Shown one piece after another: positions 55,821 through 63,912 of a stretch of DNA of 64,000 nt (within the stretch, counting starts at the first letter, position 1; each line of letters starts with the position of its first letter). Location of the stretch: positions 30,074 through 94,073 of the forward strand of contig NZ_JAIWOY010000012.1 of NCBI RefSeq assembly GCF_020216525.1, read 5' to 3'. Both the position numbers and the translations under genes were made by a program. Below the pieces are notes generated by a model that saw only the letters and a list, made by a program, of their open reading frames with translations, searched no databases and was not told the DNA's origin. The DNA is from Nocardioides nematodiphilus. Lineage in GTDB: Bacteria; Actinomycetota; Actinomycetes; Propionibacteriales; Nocardioidaceae.

Positions 55821-56741
55821 TCAGGCGCGCCGGCCCGGCCCGATCAGGGCGGCCACCTCGTCCACCGTGTCGACGAGGTGGATGTGTGCCTCCATCGGGC
55901 GTCCGGCGGCGAGCCGCCTCAGCAGTGGCCACGCCGGGACCTCGGCGGTCCAGTAGTCGCGTCCGACCAGGATCATCGGCGCGACCCGATCCGGCGTGGC
56001 GTAGTAGTTCTCGCAGGCATCCTGGAAGACCTCCTGGACGGTGCCGGCCGCACCCGGCAGGAAGACCACGCCCGCGTCGCAGATCTCAAGCAGGATCGCC
56101 TCGCGGGTGGCGTTGCGGAAGTACTTCGCGACCACGTCGCAGAAGACGTTCGGCGGCTCGTGGCCGTAGAACCACGTCGGGATCCCGAGCGAGGTCGCGC
56201 GGGGGCGATCCTCGTCGTAGCCGGCCCGGACGGTCAGGGCGCAGACCATCCAGTCCTGGATCGACGGGGTGAAGCCGGGCACCATCGCCAGCTCCTCGAC
56301 CGCGGTGTGCAGCACGTCGGGGGAGTAGGACGCCAGCCAGGCGCCCAGGTTGGCCGCCTCCATCGCGCCCGGTCCGCCGCCGGTCGCGACCACGTGGTCG
56401 CGCCCCAGGGTGTGACCGAGCCGCGCGGCGTCGAGGTACGACGGGTCGCCGCGTCGGGCCGCGTGGCCGCCCATCACCCCGACCATGTGCCGCCCGACGA
56501 TCCAGGCGTCGAGCGCCTCGTCGATGCCGAAGTCGTGCAGCGCCCGGATCCGGGCACGATCGCGGGTGTGGGGCTCGCGCGACCAGGAGTAGGCGCGGGC
56601 GTCGAGGGAGTGCGCGTACGCGGCGGTGTCGTAGAGGTCGGCGGGTGAGTAGAGGGTGGTCCGCTCGGGGTCGACCGGCGCTTCGGGCACGGGTCGCGCG
56701 ACCGGCACGGGACGGAGGCGGACGGGTCGACGCGTGGTCAC
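55821..56741 (-). CDS. LOG-family Rossmann-fold protein
   Basis: LOG family proteins include phosphoribohydrolases that release cytokinin bases from nucleotides, and related nucleotide-binding proteins. The 306-residue protein shows VGVMGGHAARRGDPSY, VVATGGGPGAMEAANLGAWL (near residue 121) and the catalytic-type motif FLPGAAGTVQEVFQDACENY; in classical members this is PGGxGTxxE, so here the second Gly is Ala while Thr and Glu are kept. It is longer than plant-like LOGs (about 200). The ATG is at 56741. It converges on the mannosyltransferase gene and diverges from the peptidase. Confidence 0.85.
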   Translation of the reverse strand: MTTRRPVRLRPVPVARPVPEAPVDPERTTLYSPADLYDTAAYAHSLDARAYSWSREPHTRDRARIRALHDFGIDEALDAWIVGRHMVGVMGGHAARRGDPSYLDAARLGHTLGRDHVVATGGGPGAMEAANLGAWLASYSPDVLHTAVEELAMVPGFTPSIQDWMVCALTVRAGYDEDRPRATSLGIPTWFYGHEPPNVFCDVVAKYFRNATREAILLEICDAGVVFLPGAAGTVQEVFQDACENYYATPDRVAPMILVGRDYWTAEVPAWPLLRRLAAGRPMEAHIHLVDTVDEVAALIGPGRRA

Positions 56742-56845
56742 GTCGCCGAGGGTATGCGACGTGAGCGAGCCCGCCGAGCCTGCTCGTGCCCGAGCGAACA
56801 GGCAATGTGCGCGCAGCGCACGAATCGGGGGACTACCGTCTGCAC

Positions 56846-58243
56846 GTGAGATCGCTGCGCCGGACCGCCATCGCCGCCCTCGTGCTCGCCCTGCTCGCCG
56901 GCACCGGGACCGCCGCGGCGCATGCCGGGGTAGCGGACGGCGGCGACGCGTACTTCCCCGAGGACGGCAACCGCGGCATCGACGTGCAGAGCTACCGGAT
57001 CGCCGACGCGTACGACTTCGGCACCGGCGAGCTCAGCGGGACCACATCGATGACGGTGCGCGCGACCGACGCACTGAGCGTCTTCGATCTCGACCTCCTG
57101 CTGCCCGTGTCGGCGGTGGCGGTCGACGGCGAGCCCGCGACCTTCGCGCGGCCGGACAGGCATGAGCTGCGCATCACGCCGGCGCACCCGATCGCGCGCG
57201 GCGCCACCTTCACGGTCGCGGTGACCTACGCCGGCCAGCCGGGCAAACAGTGCTGGCACGGCGAGTGCGACTGGCTCGCCGACGGCGACGAGGTCACCAC
57301 CATGAACGAGCCGCACATGGCGGCCTGGTGGTTCGCGGCCAACGACACCCCGGCCGACGCCGCCACGATGGACATCAGCGTGACCGTCCCCGCGGGCAAG
57401 ACCGTGATCGCCAACGGCCGCCAGGTCAGCCGTACGGTCCACGGGGCGCTGGCCACCACCCGCTGGGTCGCGCGCGACCCGATGGCGCCCTACCTCGCGT
57501 TCTTCACCGCCGGCGACTACCGCGTCGAGCAGGGCATCAGCCACGGCCTGCCCTGGCTGGTCGGGGTCTCGAACCGTCTTCCCGCCGGCGAGCGGGCCGC
57601 CGCGATGCGGCTGATGCGCAAGACGCCCGCCATCGCGCACTGGCTCGCCAAGCGGCTCGGGCCGTACCCCTTCGAGAGCGTCGGGGGCGTCACCACGTCC
57701 TTCGACCCCGGCTTCGCGCTGGAGAACCAGACCCGCCCCACCTATCCCGTGCTGTTCGCGCAGCGCACGACCACGGTCGTGCACGAGATCGCGCACCAGT
57801 GGTTCGGCGACTCGGTGCGGCTCGCACGCTGGCGCGACGTGTGGCTCAACGAGGGCTTCGGGACGTTCATGGAGTGGTTCTGGGCCGAGCGGCACGGCGG
57901 GCCCACCGCGAGCGAGGTTCTGCACAGCGAGTACGCCCGGACGCTCGCGCCGTTCTGGTCGACGCGGGTGGCCGCACCGGGGGCGCGCGGCCTGTGGACC
58001 CGGCAGGTGTACCAGCGCGGCGGGCTGACGCTCGCGGCGCTCCGCATCCGCGTCGGCGACCGGGACTTCTGGCGGATCATGCGGGGCTGGGCGCGCACCC
58101 ACGCGGGCCTGGCGGTCACGACGGCGGAGTTCGAGCGCTACGCGGCGCGCGTCTCCGGCGAGGATCTCGACGGCTTCTTCCGTGCCTGGCTGCACACCCC
58201 GCACCGCCCCGCCCGGACGGCGGCCAACGGCCTGGTGGGGTGA
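56846..58243 (+). CDS. secreted M1-family zinc metallopeptidase
   Basis: M1 enzymes are gluzincin aminopeptidases. The 465-residue protein has a signal peptide (AIAALVLALLAGTGTAAAHA), the N-terminal beta-domain (DVQSYRIADAYDFGTGELSG), the exopeptidase-type loop FALENQTRP (corresponding to GAMEN, here without the Gly-Met), and the zinc site VVHEIAHQWFGDSVRLARW with LNEGFGTFMEW supplying the third ligand Glu. The helical C-terminal domain is short. TACCGT (56834-56839) is 6 nt before the GTG, suggesting a leaderless mRNA. Its stop is 2 nt from the convergent Lrp gene. Confidence 0.92.
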   Translation: MRSLRRTAIAALVLALLAGTGTAAAHAGVADGGDAYFPEDGNRGIDVQSYRIADAYDFGTGELSGTTSMTVRATDALSVFDLDLLLPVSAVAVDGEPATFARPDRHELRITPAHPIARGATFTVAVTYAGQPGKQCWHGECDWLADGDEVTTMNEPHMAAWWFAANDTPADAATMDISVTVPAGKTVIANGRQVSRTVHGALATTRWVARDPMAPYLAFFTAGDYRVEQGISHGLPWLVGVSNRLPAGERAAAMRLMRKTPAIAHWLAKRLGPYPFESVGGVTTSFDPGFALENQTRPTYPVLFAQRTTTVVHEIAHQWFGDSVRLARWRDVWLNEGFGTFMEWFWAERHGGPTASEVLHSEYARTLAPFWSTRVAAPGARGLWTRQVYQRGGLTLAALRIRVGDRDFWRIMRGWARTHAGLAVTTAEFERYAARVSGEDLDGFFRAWLHTPHRPARTAANGLVG

Positions 58244-58245
58244 GA

Positions 58246-58728
58246 TCAGCCCGGGACGCCGAAGTTGTACGTCTGCTTCTGCAGCTTGAGGTACATGAAC
58301 GTCTCGGTGCCGGCCACACCCGGGACCGCGCGGATCGTGCCCGAGATCAGGCTGAGCAGGTGCTCGTCGGACTCGGCGACGATCTCGGCGAGCAGGTCGT
58401 AGGAGCCGGCGGTGAAGACGACGTAGTCCACCTCGTCGATCGCCGCGATCGCCTCCGCGACGGGCTCGATCGGACCGTCGACGGTGATGCCGATCATGGC
58501 CTGCCGGGCGAAGCCGAGCTGGAGCGGGTCGGTCACGGCGACCACCTGCATCACGCCGCTGTCGATCAGTCGCTGCACCCGCTGGCGCACGGCGGCCTCG
58601 GACAGGCCGACCTCCTTGCCGATCGCGGCGTACGAGCGCCGGCCGTCCTGCTGGAGCTGCTCGATGATGGCCTTGCTGACCTCGTCGAGGCCGACGCCGC
58701 CCCCCGATCCCGCGCGCTTTCGAGTCAT
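58246..58728 (-). CDS. Lrp/AsnC-family transcriptional regulator
   Basis: The 160-residue protein has the Lrp winged helix at the N-terminus (AIIEQLQQDGRRSYAAIGKE, then VGLSEAAVRQRVQRLIDSGVM) and a RAM/ACT-like effector domain (AMIGITVDGPIEPVAEAIAA, YDLLAEIVAESDEHLLSLI, TFMYLKLQKQTYNF). Lrp-family proteins respond to amino acids or related amines and often control the divergent operon, here potD-A-B-C. Minus-strand TACTCT (58736-58741) ends 7 nt before the ATG, indicating a leaderless mRNA. Confidence 0.92.
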   Translation of the reverse strand: MTRKRAGSGGGVGLDEVSKAIIEQLQQDGRRSYAAIGKEVGLSEAAVRQRVQRLIDSGVMQVVAVTDPLQLGFARQAMIGITVDGPIEPVAEAIAAIDEVDYVVFTAGSYDLLAEIVAESDEHLLSLISGTIRAVPGVAGTETFMYLKLQKQTYNFGVPG

Positions 58729-58876
58729 GTCGCACAGAGTACGGTTTTCGTTGTCCCGGCTCCACCAAACTGCGGAGTCCGTTGTTACAGCCCTAAAATA
58801 TTGCGAAGGTTATTGTGATCGGGTACACGATCGTGCAACGATCCAGCGCCCCTCCCTCGTACGTTCAGGAGCTCAC
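58729..58876. promoter_or_regulatory. Lrp-potD divergent control region
   Basis: This 148-bp region is unusually AT-rich for the window (for example CCCTAAAATATTGCG and GGTTATTGTGATC around 58790-58820). GATCGT (58829-58834) and ACGATC (58838-58843) form a perfect inverted repeat with a 3-bp centre, and GATC recurs at 58817, 58829 and 58840, about one helical turn apart. Such phased, AT-rich DNA fits Lrp/AsnC binding and control of both genes. Possible potD promoter elements are TTGCGA (58801) with TACACG downstream. Confidence 0.5.
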
Positions 58877-60079
58877 GTGGTCGCACCACCGCCACCCCCT
58901 CGGTCCGGTCTCCGACTCGGCCGGCGCACGCTGCTGAAGGGTGCCGGCGGGGTCGCTTTCGCCGGGGCGAGCCTCGCGGTGCTGCCGTTCTTCGGCACGC
59001 CGGACCGGCGTCAGGACCCGACGACGTGTCGGGCGACGGACCTGTCGAAGACCGATCGCAGGCTGACGATCAGCAACTGGCCGGTCTACATCGACGAGGA
59101 CGACCCGAAGTCGGGCTACGTCTCGACGCTGACCCGCTTCGAGAAGCACTTCGGCGTGACGGTCGACTACCGCACCGACATCAGCGACAACGTCAGCTTC
59201 TTCCCGAAGGTGGTCAACCAACTCGGCTCGTGCGCCCCGACCGGCCGCGACATGTTCGTGCTCACCGACTGGATGGCCGCCCGGATGGTGAACATGGGCT
59301 GGATCCAGCCGATGGACCCGAGCCGCGTCCCGAACCTGCACGCCAACATCATCAGCTCGCTGCGCTCGCCCGACTGGGACCCGGAGCGGAAGTTCTCCGC
59401 CCCCTGGCAGGCCGGCTTCACCGGCCTGGCGTACAACACCGACTACCTCGACGACCCGCCGAAGTCGATCATCGAGATGCTCACCCGGCCCGATCTCAAG
59501 GGCAAGGTCAGCGTGCTCACCGAGATGCGCGACACGATGGGCCTGATCCTGCTCGACCTGGGCTTCGACCCGGATCACTTCACCCAGGCGCAGTGGACCA
59601 AGGCCCTCGCCGTGCTGACCAAGGCGAAGAACAGCGGCCAGATCCGCGCCTTCACCGGCAACGAGTACCTCGACGGCCTGGCCGGCGGCGACCTGCTGGT
59701 CTCGGTCGCCTGGTCGGGCGACATCGCCGCCGCCCCGAAGCGCGAGCACGTGAAGTTCATCGTCCCCGAGCACGGTCTGATGATCTGGTCGGACAACATG
59801 CTCATCCCGAACATGACGCACAAGCAGTCGCTCGCCGAGGACTGGGTCAACTGGTACTACGACCCGAAGATCGCGGCCTATCTCTCCGACTACAACTGGT
59901 ACGTCAGCCCCGTCCAGGGAGCGCAGGAGCACATGCGCACGATCGACCCCGAGGCCGCGGACAACCCGCTGATCTTCCCGACCGCCGACTACCTCAAGCA
60001 GACGCACCAGTTCATGGCTCTGCAGGAGTACCAGATCCGTGACTATGAAGGAGCCTTCTCTGATGTCTCAGGCGTCTGA
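58877..60079 (+). CDS. potD: polyamine ABC transporter substrate-binding protein (PotD-like)
   Basis: The 400-residue protein has a Tat signal (LGRRTLLKGAGGVAFAGASL) and the PotD/PotF fold: LTISNWPVYIDEDDPK near residue 68, FEKHFGVTVDYRTDISDN, GRDMFVLTDWMAARMVNMGW, APWQAGFTGLAYNTDYL, GNEYLDGLAGGDLLVSVAWSGD, and MLIPNMTHKQSLAEDWVNWYY. It captures spermidine, putrescine or a similar amine. The GTG at 58877 has AGGAG 5-6 nt upstream. The Tat signal means folded export and the lack of a lipobox means no lipid anchor. The end overlaps potA by 17 nt. Confidence 0.9.
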   Translation: MVAPPPPPRSGLRLGRRTLLKGAGGVAFAGASLAVLPFFGTPDRRQDPTTCRATDLSKTDRRLTISNWPVYIDEDDPKSGYVSTLTRFEKHFGVTVDYRTDISDNVSFFPKVVNQLGSCAPTGRDMFVLTDWMAARMVNMGWIQPMDPSRVPNLHANIISSLRSPDWDPERKFSAPWQAGFTGLAYNTDYLDDPPKSIIEMLTRPDLKGKVSVLTEMRDTMGLILLDLGFDPDHFTQAQWTKALAVLTKAKNSGQIRAFTGNEYLDGLAGGDLLVSVAWSGDIAAAPKREHVKFIVPEHGLMIWSDNMLIPNMTHKQSLAEDWVNWYYDPKIAAYLSDYNWYVSPVQGAQEHMRTIDPEAADNPLIFPTADYLKQTHQFMALQEYQIRDYEGAFSDVSGV

Positions 60080-61211
60080 GCCCCGCGACCTCCGGCTCAC
60101 CCAGCTGGAGAAGATCTATGCCAACGGCTTCACCGCCGTGCATCCGCTCGACCTGACGATCCCGCAGGGCAGCTTCTTCGCGCTCCTCGGCCCCTCGGGC
60201 TGCGGCAAGACCACGACGCTGCGGATGGTCGCCGGGCTCGAGGTCCCGACGGCCGGGTCGATCACGATCGGCGGCACCGAGATCACGTACGAGAAGCCCT
60301 ATCGGCGGCCGGTCAACACCGTGTTCCAGAGCTACGCGCTCTTCCCGCACCTCTCCATCGCCGACAACGTCGCTTTCGGGCTGAAGCGGCGGGGCATCAA
60401 GGACACCGCCAAGACGGTGGCCGACATGCTGGAGCTGGTCGAGCTCACCGCCCAGGCGAGCAAGCGGCCCCAGCAGCTCTCCGGCGGTCAGCAGCAGCGC
60501 GTCGCGCTCGCTCGGGCCCTGATCAACCAGCCCGAGGTGCTGCTCCTCGACGAGCCGCTCGGCGCTCTCGACCTCAAGCTGCGCCGCGCGATGCAGCTCG
60601 AGCTCAAGCGGATCCAGACCGAGGTCGGCCTCACGTTCGTGCACGTCACGCACGACCAGGAGGAGGCGATGACGATGGCTGACACGATCGCGGTCATGAA
60701 CGCCGGGCGGATCGAGCAGCTCGGCTCGCCGGCGGATCTGTACGACAACCCGGCCACCACCTTCGTCGCCAACTTCCTCGGCCAGTCCAACCTGATCGCC
60801 GGCAACGTCGTCGGCGAGGACACCCTGGCCGGCGCACCGGTGGTGACGGTGGACATGGAGGGCACGATCGTCTCCATCCCGAAGGAGCGCGCGCACGTCA
60901 CCAGCGGCAAGGGCTGGGTCGGGATCCGGCCCGAGAAGGTCCTGGTCGCCCCGGCCGGCGAGCCGATCGACGCCCCGGGCAACCACTTCACCGGCGGCAC
61001 CATCATCGACACCAGCTTCATCGGCGTCTCCACCCAGTACGTCCTGCGGACGGCCTGGGGCCAGGAGATCAGTGCCTTCGAGCAGAACACCGGCGCCCGC
61101 GGCGTCCTCGCCCCCGGCACCGCGGTCGACTTCACCTGGCGCCCGGAGTTCGCCTTCCTGCTCGACGCGAGTCAGGACGCGACGGCCGGCGTGGATCTCG
61201 GGGAGGAGTGA
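60063..61211 (+). CDS. potA: polyamine ABC transporter ATP-binding protein (PotA-like)
   Basis: The 382-residue protein is the ATPase of the transporter: Walker A GPSGCGKTTTLRM near residue 42, signature LSGGQQQRVALARALI, Walker B VLLLDEPLGALDLKLRR and the H-loop HVTHDQEEAMTMAD, then a TOBE-type regulatory domain (GKGWVGIRPEKVLVAP). The ATG at 60063 has AAGGAG at good distance; ATG 60045 is in frame but would cover that site. It overlaps potD by 17 nt and its stop shares a base with the potB start, so the operon is tightly coupled. Confidence 0.95.
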   Translation: MSQASEPRDLRLTQLEKIYANGFTAVHPLDLTIPQGSFFALLGPSGCGKTTTLRMVAGLEVPTAGSITIGGTEITYEKPYRRPVNTVFQSYALFPHLSIADNVAFGLKRRGIKDTAKTVADMLELVELTAQASKRPQQLSGGQQQRVALARALINQPEVLLLDEPLGALDLKLRRAMQLELKRIQTEVGLTFVHVTHDQEEAMTMADTIAVMNAGRIEQLGSPADLYDNPATTFVANFLGQSNLIAGNVVGEDTLAGAPVVTVDMEGTIVSIPKERAHVTSGKGWVGIRPEKVLVAPAGEPIDAPGNHFTGGTIIDTSFIGVSTQYVLRTAWGQEISAFEQNTGARGVLAPGTAVDFTWRPEFAFLLDASQDATAGVDLGEE

Positions 61212-62059
61212 TGCGCACGCGCCGCTGGCTCCCGTACGCGCTCTTCGCGCCCGCCGCACTGTGGCTGCTGCTGTTCTTCGTCGTCCCGTTCTACTCGCTG
61301 CTCGCCAACAGCCTCTTCGACCCGACCGGCGACAACCTCACCGGCTACGACGTCACCTTCCACTTCGGGAACTTCACCCACGTGCTGTCCAAGTACGGCC
61401 CGCACATCTGGCGCTCGTTCTGGTGGGCGACGATCTCGACCGCGCTGTGCCTCGTGCTCGGGTATGTGCTGGCGTACACGATCGCCTTCAAGGCCGGGCG
61501 CTGGAAGAACATCGTGCTGGTGCTCGTGGTGGCGCCGTTCTTCACCAGCTTCCTCATCCGTACGGCCGCGTGGAAGCTGATCCTGGCCGACCACGGCTGG
61601 CTGGTGCAGACGCTGCAGTCGTTGCACGTGATCAGCAGCGACGGACGGCTGCTGGCGACGCCGGTCGCGGCGATCGCTGGTCTCACGTACAACTTCCTGC
61701 CCTTCGCGATCCTCCCGCTCTACACCAGCATCGAGAAGCTCGATCGCGGTCTCCTCGAGGCCGCCGGCGACCTCTACGCCTCGCCGGCCAAGACGTTCCT
61801 GCGCGTCACCCTCCCGCTCACGATGCCCGGGATCGTCGGCGCGACGCTGCTGACGTTCATCCCGTCGGTCGGTGACTACATCAACGCGCAGCTGCTCGGC
61901 GGCACCACCGACCGGGTGGTCGGTCAGGACATCGAGAGCCTGTTCACCACGACCGGCGACTATGCGTCGGCCGGAGCGCTCTCGGTCATCCTGCTCGTCG
62001 TGATCCTGGTGATGACGATGTTCTACGTCCGCAAGGCCGGCACCGAGGAGCTGCTGTGA
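61211..62059 (+). CDS. potB: polyamine ABC transporter permease (PotB-like)
   Basis: The 282-residue protein has six membrane helices and the permease EAA loop LEAAGDLYASPAKTFLRVTL near residue 178, which docks with PotA. Its length is normal for PotB. GAGGAG lies right before the ATG, within the end of potA (GTGATG). The following 55-nt gap to potC is a GAGCGA-rich repeat-like stretch. Confidence 0.93.
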   Translation: MRTRRWLPYALFAPAALWLLLFFVVPFYSLLANSLFDPTGDNLTGYDVTFHFGNFTHVLSKYGPHIWRSFWWATISTALCLVLGYVLAYTIAFKAGRWKNIVLVLVVAPFFTSFLIRTAAWKLILADHGWLVQTLQSLHVISSDGRLLATPVAAIAGLTYNFLPFAILPLYTSIEKLDRGLLEAAGDLYASPAKTFLRVTLPLTMPGIVGATLLTFIPSVGDYINAQLLGGTTDRVVGQDIESLFTTTGDYASAGALSVILLVVILVMTMFYVRKAGTEELL

Positions 62060-62114
62060 GCGACGGAGTCGAGCGACGAACGAGCGAGCTACCGAGCGAA
62101 CGAAAGAGGCATCG

Positions 62115-63416
62115 ATGAACTACCGCACCTCGCTGTTCGTGCCCGCGTCCTCCCGTGTGGAGGAGTGGGCCGACGACCCGGCGCCGCGGCGTCTCGTCGT
62201 CGGTGCCCGGATCGCCTGGGGGCTCGCCGCGTTCGGCGCGGTCGCGCTGGTCGTGCTGGCCGTGGCGATGACCGTCTACCGCTACCGGCACGACGAGACC
62301 GGCCTCAACTTCGCCGGGCCGCTGTACGCGCTGCTGATCCTGGTGGTCGTGGCCGCGGTCGGCTTCTCGCTCTACGCGATGCGCAGCGCCAACGAGACCG
62401 TACGGGGCAACACGGCCGCGTGGTCGCGGCTGGTCGGACTCGGCACCGCGGCCGCGGTCGCCTCGCTGATCGTGGCGTGGACGCTCTTCTCCCGGGGCGT
62501 CGCGACCGGCGGAGTGGTCGCGGTCGTGTGGGCCGTCCTCGTCCTGGCGCCGTTGTTCGTCATGTCCTCGGCGCCGGTCAACGCGTGGTTCCAGACCCGC
62601 TCGCCGTGGTACTCGGTCGGTCGCTGGATCCGCGAGAACCTCATCGCCTTCGCCGGCCTGCTGGTGATGGCCTACCTCTACATCCCCAACGCGGTCGTCG
62701 CCGCGATGAGCTTCAACGACGAGACCCAGAAGCGCACCGTCTACCAGTGGTACGGCTTCACCACCCACAACTGGACCAACGTCTGCCAGCCGCAGGGGAT
62801 GTGCCACTCGGTCGAGATCAGCCTGCTCATCGGCGTGATCGCCACCGTCGTCGCCACCGCGATCGGCACCCTGGCCGCGTTCGCGCTCGGCCGCCACCGC
62901 TTCGCCGGCCGGACGTCGTCCAACGTCGTGATCTTCCTGCCGATGGCGACCCCGGAGATCGTGATGGGCTCCTCGCTGCTCGCGTTCTTCGTCGCGCTGC
63001 ACATCGGCGGCCACCTCGGACGTACGACGATCGTGATCGCCCACGTGATGTTCTGTCTCTCGTACGTGATCACGACGGTGAAGGCGCGTCTCGCGGGCAT
63101 GGACACGACGCTCGAGCAGGCCGCGATGGACCTCTACGCCGACGAGCGAACCACCTTCATGAAGGTGACGCTGCCGCTGGTCTTCCCGGGCATCCTGGCG
63201 GCCTCGCTCCTCGCCTTCAGCCTGTCGTTCGACGACTACATCATCACCAACCTCAACGCCGGTACGACGACCACCTTCCCGATGTACGTCTGGGGCGCGG
63301 CGCAGCGCGGACTGCCGATGCAGGTGAATGTGATCGGGACGTTCATGTTCGTCGTGGCGATCGTGTTGGTCGCGATGGGGGAGTTCCTCGGTCGGCGCCG
63401 CTCGCGCGGAGTCTGA
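62115..63416 (+). CDS. potC: polyamine ABC transporter permease (PotC-like) with N-terminal membrane extension
   Basis: The last 260 residues are a normal PotC: FAGLLVMAYLYIPNAVVAAM, EISLLIGVIATVVATAIGTL, IFLPMATPEIVMGSSLLAFF, the EAA-like loop EQAAMDLYADERTTFMKVTL and SLSFDDYIITNLNAG. In front of it lie about 170 extra residues with four hydrophobic segments (including IAWGLAAFGAVALVVLAVAM, AGPLYALLILVVVAAVGFSL and GVVAVVWAVLVLAPLFVMSS). The 433-residue total is far above the usual 260-280. The extension is in frame, with AAAGAGG before the ATG at 62115, and shows no stop or shift. A terminator follows. Confidence 0.9.
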   Translation: MNYRTSLFVPASSRVEEWADDPAPRRLVVGARIAWGLAAFGAVALVVLAVAMTVYRYRHDETGLNFAGPLYALLILVVVAAVGFSLYAMRSANETVRGNTAAWSRLVGLGTAAAVASLIVAWTLFSRGVATGGVVAVVWAVLVLAPLFVMSSAPVNAWFQTRSPWYSVGRWIRENLIAFAGLLVMAYLYIPNAVVAAMSFNDETQKRTVYQWYGFTTHNWTNVCQPQGMCHSVEISLLIGVIATVVATAIGTLAAFALGRHRFAGRTSSNVVIFLPMATPEIVMGSSLLAFFVALHIGGHLGRTTIVIAHVMFCLSYVITTVKARLAGMDTTLEQAAMDLYADERTTFMKVTLPLVFPGILAASLLAFSLSFDDYIITNLNAGTTTTFPMYVWGAAQRGLPMQVNVIGTFMFVVAIVLVAMGEFLGRRRSRGV

Positions 63417-63425
63417 TCGCTGAGG

Positions 63426-63451
63426 GCGTGCCGGCCTGCCGGCCGGCACGC
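63426..63451 (+). terminator. hairpin terminator after potC
   Basis: GCGTGCCGGC (63426-63435) pairs perfectly with GCCGGCACGC (63442-63451) across the 6-nt loop CTGCCG, 10 nt after the potC stop. There is no U-tract. It closes the potDABC operon. Confidence 0.7.
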
Positions 63452-63557
63452 GCCTCGGGCAGGCGCCGCTCCGGCGCGCCCCGGCCGCCCGTCCGTCCCG
63501 CCGCGTGGCCGAAACCTCGGGTGCGCCGCATCAAGCGAGGCCATCGCCGGGTGGCCC

Positions 63558-63902
63558 CTAGAAGCGACGGCGGCGCAGGGTGACTGCTGTGAGGAGGACG
63601 AGGGCGGCCGGGACGGCGACGATGGCCGTGTCTGCGAGGGCGGGCGCGAGGCGCACGTGCGTCGGGTTCTCCCAGGGCGAGCCGAGACGCGCGTCGGTGT
63701 GCGGCGGCGGGTCCGACGCGCTCCGATCCTGGGAGATCCAGGTCAGGGGCAGGCCGAGCTCGACCTGGTGGCCGTTCGTGTGATCGACCGGGTCGGTCGA
63801 GACGAAGACCAGGGCGACGGTCGCCAGCACGCCGATGAGGATCGCGACCAGTGCGACGGCCCCACCGCGACGTCGAGGTGACCCGATCCGCTGCTCACGC
63901 AC
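63558..63902 (-). CDS. two-helix membrane protein, hypothetical
   Basis: The 114-residue protein has an N-terminal hydrophobic helix (AVALVAILIGVLATVALVFV), an extracytoplasmic-type middle (DHTNGHQVELGLPLTWISQD, PPHTDARLGSPWENPTHVRL) and a C-terminal helix (IVAVPAALVLLTAVTLRRRRF). No family is recognised. The ATG is at 63902, 10 nt downstream of the next gene's stop on the same strand, so the two are probably co-transcribed. Confidence 0.7.
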   Translation of the reverse strand: MREQRIGSPRRRGGAVALVAILIGVLATVALVFVSTDPVDHTNGHQVELGLPLTWISQDRSASDPPPHTDARLGSPWENPTHVRLAPALADTAIVAVPAALVLLTAVTLRRRRF

Positions 63903-63912
63903 GCGGCGGACT

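Noticed and set aside
57250..58818. Second large plus frame overlapping the M1 peptidase and Lrp gene
   Set aside because: It is Arg-rich shadow sequence; the M1 and Lrp frames carry the conserved motifs.
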